A stretch of DNA of 64,000 bases, taken from the NCBI GenBank assembly GCA_005765155.1, contig VCCP01000003.1:6440384-6504383 (forward strand), given 5' to 3'. A program made the position numbers and the translations under genes. Below, one piece after another: positions 1-8,665 of the stretch. A model generated the notes under the pieces. It saw only the letters and a list, made by a program, of their open reading frames with translations, did no database searches and had not been told where the DNA came from. Origin of the DNA: Zelopaecilomyces penicillatus (taxonomy: Eukaryota > Ascomycota > Sordariomycetes > Hypocreales > Pseudodiploosporaceae). The stretch's first letter is position 1. Each line of letters opens with the position of its first letter.

Positions 1-1965
1 TGCGCCCACTAAGTCCCCCAGTCTTTGCGTTTCTGACGGTACACAGACATATCCGCTGTAGATGAGCATCATGAAGATTTCAAAGAGACATGCGTTAAAT
101 GTGTATGAAGCGAATTGAAGAACCTTAGATGTGGAAGATAAGCTTAACCCGGAACCGTGGCTGATGCAGCTATTCGAAGTGGCACTGTGTGGAAGTAAGA
201 CGCCTTTCGTCTGATCGATGCTCCCAGATGTGATAATGAATATATGCTGTCGAATGTGGTGCATTATCCGAAGAAACTAAACTGACATCATGCTCTGGGA
301 GGTTGCCGAGGATATTTCTTGATACCACAAAGGGCTTGCATGCAGGGGGCATTTGAATACTACCGTAGGAAGTGGAAGTTGGAACTATAGAAGCGCACGT
401 GTTTTTTCGAAATCGAGTAATCGAGCTTCGGTAGATTGTCCAGGATCAAGCGGAGCAAATGCATCTCTAACTTTCCAGACGCCGATCATCGCCATCAGTG
501 CCCATATCGACTTCACAAAAAAGATTGATACCGATACTCCACATGGAACTCCATGCTAGGCAAGACTACTGCTGAATGGGTGGACATTCATCGAGCTCTT
601 TGGATGTCAAGTTGCCGTCTACTCCACGCACAGCCATAGAGTCTGGTATCGCAAGGACTTATTTACAAATGAGATCGAGGGGAAGTCGGTCCGTAGCGTT
701 TGGCACCTTCAGATTCGATGCCCATACGGCTCTCTCGTCGTTTTTTATAACTGTATTAACCTCGCTAACCATCCGTTCTGAAGAGGCATTTTCGAGTTGT
801 ATCAAAATATTAACGATGTAGGCCGTTTGCCGCACGCCCATACCTGTCTCGTCAAAGATGGCCTAGATGAATACCTCCTCCTTTTCAATATGGCACTCCA
901 GTCCCAGTGCATATGTGGTAACTGTCGGTTGAGACGAGGATAGTCTCCAATACTCAAGGGTGTCACCCGTCTTGATACTACTATCTAGTCGCACTGCAAG
1001 CAGCATCTGAAAGCCACAGGCAATCTGATCATATTGGCTCATATTTTCAATGCGCATCAGACTTACTTGCTCGAATGGAATCATCCCTGTCGCCTGCTGT
1101 TGCACATCCTGCAAGAACCGTTGGATGGGCTGATAGGATTGACGTAGTATTCTTACTGGAACCGTTGCAATTGTTGGTCCGATGATATCATCTATTCTCG
1201 CGACTGGCGCATTGCAACCTGACAAGATAGCACCGAAAACAACGTCTTTGGACGCGGTGTGACAACTTGTGAGAATTACTAGAGCCCCGCGAATAAGTGT
1301 CGACAGAGTCACATTCAATATGCGTCTTGATGAGAACTTTTGAATGAGTTCCAAACTCGAGCTCGACACTGATACTGGAGCTGAAATTGAAGCAAAGGGT
1401 GAGAAACCCCCATCTGCCAAGTAAGGTCGCTAGCAAGCCACAGTATTATCATGGCTTCCGCTGAGTGTGTTTGATGAAGACGTTGAACTCTGGCCGCTCC
1501 CCAGCCAGACTATTGCCGTATACCTCAGCTACAAATCCGCCATACGAGAAAGTGGCCATCAAAGATATCATGGTGTAGAGTCCGGACAAAAGGCCTCAGG
1601 ATAAACTTGTCGACCTGAACGAGACAGCGGGCATACGGGAACCTAAGTCCGTCGGCGTCGATTTGTCAATACGAAGAAAATCGTCCAAGTTGCAATGCTG
1701 CGTCCAATCGATACCTTCTTTGCAATGAACTTGTAATAGGCCGTGCTGGTGATGGTGTACGATTGGGGGTGCACAGGGCTGCTTTCAACCGGAAAACCTG
1801 CTCCCAGGGTGCGTTAAAGGGTACGTATCAATTTGATCAGACGTATCCACTAGAACTTGCTGAATATAACTGCAGCTGCCCCTGGCTGAATGAGATAATA
1901 CTGTACGGAGTAAACTCTCACCTATTCCGGTTGCGACGCTTTAGCACATCCCACTGGTATCCATT
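1..1965 (-). pseudogene. Non-ribosomal peptide synthetase relic (C-A domains), runs off left edge
   Basis: Reading the minus strand from right to left gives a condensation domain followed by the start of an adenylation domain. The condensation part shows HHDIFDG (1555-1575), matching the catalytic HHxxxDG motif, and then the stretches DVVFGAILSG, GPTIATVPVR and MIPFEQ that are typical of fungal C domains (about 1290-1070). The adenylation part shows an A1-like PDSMAVRGVDGNLT, an A2-like WALMAMIGVWK...FAPLDP, a P-loop-like TSGS....KGV (199-231) and VLQFASYTFNA near the left edge. The coding is broken by in-frame TAG (863-865) and TAA (659-661) stops, each one C-to-T change from a glutamine codon, and by several frame jumps (for example near 540-580 and 240-300, and several between 1400 and 1900). 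A multi-domain NRPS would normally be several kb longer, so only a piece is visible. No intact open frame remains, so it is non-functional as shown. Domain identity is secure; the product is unknown. Confidence 0.85.
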
Positions 1966-3011
1966 ATTCTAGCCATACAGCAATCAGTATATAGCACAGA
2001 ACAGGGCACAACTCCACATAAAAGATATGGAAGTTGAGTCATCTTATCTATCAATACGATTGATTTACTATACACTGGTTTATGGGTAATTAGCTAATAT
2101 AGGCCCTGTATCGATCAGGGATTTAAATAAATAGACCAGGGCTTATCTTTTATAAGCGATATAAGATACAAAGAAATAAGCCTAGACCTAACTATAAGCC
2201 ATCTAAATTTTTAAATATTATAGAATAAAAAAAGAATAATAATAAATAAATAAATATAATATATAAAATAAATATTATTTAAATACTTATATTATTTAGG
2301 CTTTATTTATATTTAATTAAATAAAATTTGTTCTTTTTAATATTTAATTTCTAATTTTATTATATAGTAGATTCTTATATAATTTAATACCTTAAGCTTT
2401 AATCTATTATAAAGCCCTTTTATTATAAATACTTAATTTATTATTTATTATTTATTATTTATTATTTATTATTTATTATTTATTATTTATTATTTATTAT
2501 TTATTATTTATTATTTATTATTTATTATTTATTATTTATTATTTATTATTTATTATTTATTATTTATTATTTATTATTTATTATTATTATTATTATTATT
2601 TATTATTTATTATTTATTATTTATTATTTATTATTTATTATTTATTATTTATTATTTATTATTTATTATTTATTATTTATTATTTATTATTTATTATTTA
2701 TTATTTATTATTTATTATTTATTATTTATTATTTATTAAAATTAGAAAAAAATAAAAATAAAAATAAAATTAAATATTTTTATAAAATTAAAATTAAAAT
2801 TAAAATTAATTACTATTATTTAATAAATCTTTTAATAAATTAAATAAAAAATATTATCAATAATAAAAAAATCTTTTATAATAGCAGGACTCTTTAAATA
2901 ACCAAGATATTATTTTACTAAACTTCTACTCTTTCCTCTTATAATCTTATTATATCAATCCATAATTAACTCTACCTCTACTACTCTTAATAATATTCTA
3001 TATTAAACAAG
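1966..3011. other. AT-rich spacer between NRPS relic and terpene synthase
   Basis: Composition switches near 2040 from ordinary to strongly AT-rich and returns to ordinary at the terpene synthase start. It holds a long microsatellite, listed separately, but no gene that I can recognise. The last 100 bases are pyrimidine-rich (runs of ct and tc around 2925-2990), as is common in fungal promoters, and presumably include the terpene synthase promoter. No clear TATA box or operator can be assigned. Confidence 0.6.
2436..2738. repeat. Heptanucleotide microsatellite (TTATTTA)n
   Basis: About 300 bases of the 7-bp unit TTATTTA repeated head to tail, interrupted once near 2578-2601 by a run of the trinucleotide TTA. 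It sits about 275 bases upstream of the terpene synthase start codon. Such a simple array is prone to length change by slippage. Confidence 0.95.
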
Positions 3012-4082
3012 ATGGAAAAGAACATTGAGGCTGAGCTTTACGCTCAACTTAAAGAGTTACCACGTCCTCAGTATCCTTTTGCAGACTTGGTCAATCCTCT
3101 TATTGAGGACCTCGCCACTGAGTGCAATGAATGGATTGAAAAAGACTGTCCCTTTGAATCCAAGAAGGCACAGGAAGCACATAAACGACATCGATTTGGC
3201 GACATCGCGGCTCGTGCTTATCCTTTCATGACGATTGAAGAACTTCGCCCAATCTCTCGATTCTCTGCATTCTTCGCCATCATTGACGACTATCTGGACC
3301 ACAGCAGTAACAATGAAGTCAACACGTACAAGGAGAAGACTCTGGCACTTCTCAATGGCCAAGAGCAAGACGAACCAGAGCCAGGATTTTACCACCAAGT
3401 CTGGATGCTTCGACAGGATGCACTGTCTTGTAAGATGCCACAGCCTTTGTATGAAGAATTCATTGATTCAATCATGGCGCTTTTGGCTGGGTACATTCAC
3501 GAGAAGCGCTATATAGCCTCTAACAAGCCCCCGCCACTGCCAGTCTACAATGTTATTCGGCAGCAAAGCAGCGGCTCGATCCCATTCGCAAAATATCTAT
3601 GCATGCAGAAAGACTATCGCCAGCTTCCTCTTGATGTTCTTCGTCATCCCATCATTCTCCGCATGCACGATCTACTTGGGACATTAGTCGGGTACCACAA
3701 CGATTTCATCTCGCTGCCTAAAGAGCTTGCTCGGAAAGGCGATGTAATTAACCTTGTGATTACTATTCAATCTGAAATGGGTTTGGATCTCATTAGTGCC
3801 TATAAAAAGGCAATGGAGATTCATGATCATACACTGGATGATTTCATCGTTCTACAGAAAAATCTACCTGACTTTGGGGCTTGGCAGTCGATGGCTGAAG
3901 AGTATGTTCAGGATCTTGGGGTCGTTTTGCAAGGGATTTGGGCTTGGCACATCAAGGCTTCAGGCAGGTATTTACCTGGGGGTTATGTAGAGCCTGAACA
4001 TGACAGTCAAGAGTTTGCTTGGGATACAGCAGAGGCTGATAGAGCTAGTGCTGGCACGTTGGTTGATGTTTTAGATTACTGA
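3012..4082 (+). CDS. Class I terpene synthase, bacterial-type
   Basis: Single-exon gene of 356 codons starting at ATG 3012 in the good context aacaagATGG. It has the full class I terpene cyclase signature: an aspartate-rich DDYLD at residues 92-96, an NSE-type motif N230-D-F-I-S234-L-P-K237-E238 binding the second metal cluster, an arginine at about 183 placed as the diphosphate sensor some 46 residues before the NSE motif, and a C-terminal R319-Y320 pair in WHIKASGRY. These are the features of microbial monofunctional cyclases of the pentalenene-synthase type (about 320-400 aa). There is no prenyltransferase domain, so it must take a supplied prenyl diphosphate, most often farnesyl diphosphate. 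A diphosphate use (geranylgeranyl) cannot be excluded because a decayed GGPP synthase lies next door. The enzyme is expected to be cytosolic. It is the likely scaffold-forming enzyme of the cluster with the P450 and carbamoyltransferase downstream. Lack of introns and similarity to bacterial cyclases hint at horizontal origin, which is inference. Confidence 0.92.
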   Translation: MEKNIEAELYAQLKELPRPQYPFADLVNPLIEDLATECNEWIEKDCPFESKKAQEAHKRHRFGDIAARAYPFMTIEELRPISRFSAFFAIIDDYLDHSSNNEVNTYKEKTLALLNGQEQDEPEPGFYHQVWMLRQDALSCKMPQPLYEEFIDSIMALLAGYIHEKRYIASNKPPPLPVYNVIRQQSSGSIPFAKYLCMQKDYRQLPLDVLRHPIILRMHDLLGTLVGYHNDFISLPKELARKGDVINLVITIQSEMGLDLISAYKKAMEIHDHTLDDFIVLQKNLPDFGAWQSMAEEYVQDLGVVLQGIWAWHIKASGRYLPGGYVEPEHDSQEFAWDTAEADRASAGTLVDVLDY

Positions 4083-4217
4083 ACATTTTTTCTTTTCTAT
4101 GTTTTTTTGATTTGAATACTATAGAATATATCACACTTAACTGGGTATTTCTTTTCAAACTTTTATACACGATATAAAGACTATGCCGAATCACTTGATA
4201 TCCTTTTTAATATCTAG

Positions 4218-5293
4218 TTATAATTCTAGTTTGTCTAATAAAGTATACGGAGGATTACGCGACGGGTGTTTCTGACTTAGATGATTAACGATTTCTCTTG
4301 CACTATTGATTTTCTGATGAATAAAACCACACGTGGACTCAAAACTGCTAGTTCTTTCTATATAGTTAATAGCATATCTCTTAATATTAATATCAGAGGA
4401 TTTTTGCCTCAGAATATTTATCAGGTCTGATTTTTTGGATCCTGATAAATGCTGTGTATAATAGGAAACGAGAACTTTCTCTCTGTAATATCCTTACAGT
4501 AACCTTTGGTGTGCGTATATTCGTCCGAACACAGGTTTTGATAATCGTCTCTGACTTGAAATGAAATTCCAATTGTATCCGCTATATTGAGAATTTGAGG
4601 GGACATCGATTCTGTTGATTCAGATTGTAAGAGTTTAACGCTTAGCCCACAAGGCCCGCTGGTCTTGTTGCTTATCACCTCGAGATATTCACTCTCAGTT
4701 GGGCAGATAAGTGAATCCTGCGTATACAAGTCCATTCCTGCTTATGGTGCAGCTTCAGTAATTCATCGACAAAGGGACATGTAGCCTCTGTGCTGTTTTG
4801 CAGCATTTGAAGCATCATGCAATAGGTAGTTCCATAGCTTGAAATAAGAGTAGTTGGCACTATTGATTGTCTGAGGGATTCTATATACACTGTGTGTTAC
4901 TGGTAGTCCTCGACGCAGAGTAGAATTATCTTCAATATCGTCGATAAATAACGATGCAATGTGCAGCACTTGAATAGCCTCGCTGATGATCAAGATTCTA
5001 GGCGTTGGGACATTCATCCAAACGTTGAAACCCTCAAGGACTTATGAACGCACACTTTTGCCAGGGTGCTGCAGCAAATAGTTGAGCGGACCAGCGACCA
5101 CTGCTTCGCTACTTGCTCTGCGCTCAAGTAGCGCGACTTCCTGCCTGGGCAAGGTGTCCACTTGAGAATTTTTCACTTTCATGCCAAGCCCATTGTCTCC
5201 AATGGACGTCGTTGATGAGGCGGATAATGATGACCCTTTCACACCCCCACGTTCGACATCGACTGTACTTGGGAGTATTTTGTGTAATCCAGA
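4218..5293 (-). pseudogene. Geranylgeranyl diphosphate synthase pseudogene
   Basis: Three minus-strand reading frames together give a nearly full trans-isoprenyl diphosphate synthase. In order: YLLQHPGKSVRS; a TAA stop at 5042-5044; VLEGFNVWMNVP; the first aspartate-rich motif DDIED (4928-4942) followed by LRRG; NSANYSYF; a frameshift between about 4895 and 4770; DELLKLHHKQ; a one-base loss near 4738; MDLYTQDS and ISNKTSG; the second aspartate-rich motif DDYQN (4535-4549); KFSFPIIHSI; a frameshift near 4425; then KRYAINYIERTSSFE to a stop at 4218-4220. The stop at 5042 is one C-to-T change from a glutamine codon (family members read RSQL here). Both catalytic motifs survive, so decay is recent or mild. 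The true start is unclear: the frame is open to a TAG at 5294-5296 without an ATG. It converges on the terpene synthase. The family makes GGPP from FPP and IPP and commonly accompanies diterpenoid clusters. It could instead be the prenyltransferase half of a chimeric terpene synthase, but I see no cyclase domain upstream. Confidence 0.88.
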
Positions 5294-6351
5294 CTAGCTA
5301 CTATGGCTGACGAATACAAACGCGGCATTATAAAGAGATTACATCTTACATTCGGGAAATGTCCGTTTTTATGCTACATCGGCGACTCCGAGCATGGTGG
5401 ACAACCTGTCAATTAGCTGTTAGACGAACGAGCGCCAGTCCGTATATACCAACTTGCTTCGTATCTGTGGAGTTATTGCTAATATCACAGTAATGTATAT
5501 AAAGCGTCAGAGAATAAGCCGGCTCGGATTAATTCTGTGATAATGGGATACCGCTGACAGTGGGATACCTTTAAAAATGGAATGCTACTGAAAATAACTG
5601 TGTTAGGGTTAGTACCTAATCAAAGAGTAAGAGAAGTATAATATTATTACGTTCGACGCCCGCAATCCATTACAAGGAGTACTAAGTAGTCCACTCTCTA
5701 ATATAATGATAAACCCTGATCTGAGCGGGATACCGAACAAGATTAGCAAGCATCAGTAAATTTAAATTGCATGAAATGTTGACTGTGTTAATAGCTATGA
5801 ATTCTGGAAATCCTACCTTATATAAATTCATTATAAATTAATCACTATAATCACTAGTATATATTCTATTTAATTATAGTGATTGATTCCTATTATAATA
5901 ATATATAATAACTAGATATTATTATAATAAAGAATCTATAATTATTTATTAATACTGCTTTAAAAAGATATTAATTATTTTTATTTATAAATAATAATAA
6001 TATTAAATATATTAATTAATTAATAATATATATATATATAGAAATATTATTAATAGAAAGATATTAATATTAAAATACTTTATTTAAAAAAGAAAGATTA
6101 ATATAAAAAGTTTATAAATAATATTCTTTTAAAGAGGTTATAAAAGAATATTTTATTAAATATAAAAGATTATAAACTAATATATATAATATTATTAAAT
6201 ATTAAATATTTAAAAAGGAGTATATATTTTTATTAAATATAATATTTAGATATTTATTTTAAATTATTATTGGAAAAGTATTTTATTAATAAATAAAACA
6301 TCCAGATTAACTCTATTCTTCCTTTTTTAAAAACAATCACATTATTAAATA
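5294..6351. other. Intergenic region between GGPPS relic and P450
   Basis: From 5294 to about 5810 the composition is ordinary. One 37-codon ATG frame (5302-5415, plus strand) has no recognisable features and I do not call it a gene. From about 5820 to 6330 the DNA is very AT-rich, possibly a decayed transposon remnant, and it abuts the P450 promoter. The final 60 bases before ATG 6352 are pyrimidine-rich (ctctattcttcctttttt). Confidence 0.6.
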
Positions 6352-8224
6352 ATGGGGTCTTTATTTTTCACTGGTTTGACAGACTTGTCTGTTCTTCTAG
6401 AGTTGATAAATAATATCAAGCAACAGCCTTACTTTTATCTATGGACTGGTCTGATAGCATTCGCAAGCTATATTACTGGTACATGCTTTTATAAACTATA
6501 TCTACACCCTTTGCACTGTTTCCCAGGCCCCAAACTCGCTGCAGTGAGCAGCCTCTATGAGTTTTGGTATGATGTTCTCAAGGATGGCCAATATCTTTGG
6601 CAAATTGAGAAAATGCATGAACAGTATGGTATGTAAACACAAAGCCTCTTGGATAATAATAATATTATAAAGAAAAGTCTGACATCTACTCCCCAAGGTC
6701 CAATCGTTCGCATAAATCCGCGAGAGTTGCACGTCCGTGATTCATACTATTATAGCACTATCTATGCCAGTGGTGCTCGAAAGATTAATAAGGATGCAGC
6801 AATTGGCCAAGCACTTGGGCTTCCAACATCTATTGTTGCAACGATTGACCACAATCATCACAGGGCTCGTCGTGGCTATCTCAACCCCTACTTCTCTAAG
6901 CGCGCTGTTGTTTCTATGGAATCTATGATATATGAGCGCATCGACAAACTATGTGAGCGCCTTACAGCCTCTATACAGACCCAAGAGGTGGTGACTCTTG
7001 ACTCGATATTTTCTGCTTTAACAGCAGACATTATCACTTGTCGCTTTTATGGAGAACACCAAGACTATCTTAGTCTCCCTGACTATAAGATGCCGGTCAC
7101 GGAAGCCGTTCTTGGAGTGCTTTTTGGTTATCACCTTGTACGATTCATGCCAAGTGTAATAACTGCCCTCAGAATGCTTCCCATCCCAGTCATCAGGTTG
7201 ATCTTTCCACCTGTTGCAGAGCTCCTGACTTTCAAGGAAGAGGTGAAACACACGATTCTCTCCTCTCTGAATGAGAAGAGTCAAGAGGATTCCAAGTCAG
7301 TCATTGTGTCAGTACTCATAGATCCCAGTATTCCACCAGCTGAGAGACAGATTGATCGTTTCCTTGATGAGGGCACCGCCCTCCTTCTAGCTGGGACAGA
7401 AACAACATCGCGAGCTCTCAGTGTTGGTATGTTTTATCTTCTAAATGATAAAACTCATTTAAAGACACTTCGGGAAGAATTAAATACACTACCTTTCAGA
7501 CCAGAACATGACTATTCAATAGCAGAACTTGAGTCTCTCCCCTACCTTGTAAGTAAATTCGAGATGCTAAATAAATATAATAAGATGAGAAATGTCTCCT
7601 GACCACTTAAAGGCCGGCGTTGTGAATGAGAGCTTGCGTTTGTCATTTGGATTTGCAGGACTTTCTTCACGACTTGCTGCGAATGATTCACTTCAGTATG
7701 GGAGCTACACGATTCCACCGGGAGTGAGTAAACCTTTATATAGGGCTACCATTCAACTGCCAATTCTTACTTCTTTTTAGACACCTGTCAGCCAGTCAGC
7801 GTACTTTGTACACACCGATCCAGACATCTACCCAGATCCTTATAGTTTCAACCCTCCACGATGGATCGAGGCAGCCCAGACTGGTTTTCCACTGAGCAAT
7901 TTTCTTGTGACCTTTAGCAAGGGTAGCAGATCATGCATCGGTCTCCAGTATGTCAATTTCTTTCATCAATTTTCTTCTATAATAAGATTTGATTTGATGA
8001 TAATATGATCTAATTCCCTTTCTAGAATGGCAACAATCGAGTTGTATTTGACCATAGCAAGAGTTGTCCGTATGTTTGACATGGACCTGTATAAAAGCAC
8101 AGTAGAAGATGTTAAGATTCACTATATTCGTGTCATCGGATTTCCTAAAAAAGCCAAGAACGCTATAAATCCACTTGGTGAAATTATGGTTAAGGTAAAG
8201 GGGAAAACTGATCTTTATAATTAG
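6352..8224 (+). CDS. Cytochrome P450 monooxygenase, CYP58/TRI4-like
   Basis: Five exons reconstructed by splice signals and family alignment: 6352-6628, 6698-7548, 7613-7723, 7781-7947, 8026-8224. Introns of 69, 64, 57 and 78 bp start GTATGT, GTAAGT, GTGAGT, GTATGT and end AG; the first two contain CTGAC branch sites. The product is 534 aa, normal for a microsomal P450. Visible features: an N-terminal membrane helix (about residues 27-47), a proline hinge HPLHCFPGPK, the I-helix oxygen-binding AGTETT (324-329), E382-S-L-R385 as the K-helix ExxR, PPRW, and the haem loop FSKGSRSCIG with Cys465. FWYDVLKDGQYLWQIEKMH and PIVRINPRELH resemble trichodiene oxygenase (TRI4, CYP58), known for multi-step sesquiterpene oxidation; this family placement is from memory and should be searched. 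It acts at the ER with a P450 reductase, and here probably hydroxylates the terpene made by the neighbouring synthase, creating the alcohol for carbamoylation. One residue seems absent at the exon 2/3 join (LPYL-AGVVNESLR; relatives often have LPYLKA). Confidence 0.93.
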
Positions 8225-8665
8225 ACTAAGCTTAAGTACAACGAAAAGTATATAAGTTTAATAAACTTTATTTTAGAAATATATACAGATGGTATTTAAT
8301 GAATAGAGCTAGATACTATATTAAATTGGTCCCTTACTTATAAGACTACCCCCAAAGATGTCATATAGAGATCAGCTTTGCTTATTACTTAAATGTATAA
8401 TAGTATTTCTGTAAACTTCTAGTACCTAATAACAGCTTTACTTTAAACCATGCATTATTATATTGTAAGATTTTAGCGTTATGCTATACCGTATATGCGA
8501 GTAAGCGCTATATTATAAGGGCTGCTTAAAAAAATCCTGTTATAATGCTTTGTAGCTTCTATATAGATGCCTGCTTAACTCTTCCTCTATACACCCCCAT
8601 TCGATTAGCACCTTGGCTCCAGTAAAATCTTCTCATCGTGTCTTCCATTGTACAAGAACTTAGCC
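8225..8665. other. Intergenic region, P450 to carbamoyltransferase
   Basis: 441 bases holding the P450 terminator region and the carbamoyltransferase promoter. Moderately AT-rich, with a pyrimidine-rich stretch near 8575-8600 (aactcttcctctatacacccccattc). No gene or clear regulatory motif is seen. The two genes are in the same direction. Confidence 0.6.

Noticed and set aside
1763..1972. Plus-strand 69-codon frame over the NRPS relic
   Set aside because: Antisense shadow of the condensation-domain remnant.
2436..2738. CRISPR-like or origin function for the heptanucleotide array
   Set aside because: No spacers; simple tandem repeat in a eukaryotic genome.
5302..5415. 37-codon ATG frame upstream of the GGPPS relic
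   Set aside because: Too short, with no recognisable features or conserved context.
8648..8665. Six-codon upstream extension of the carbamoyltransferase
   Set aside because: It would begin with TTG; the first ATG is at 8666, which suits a fungal nuclear gene.
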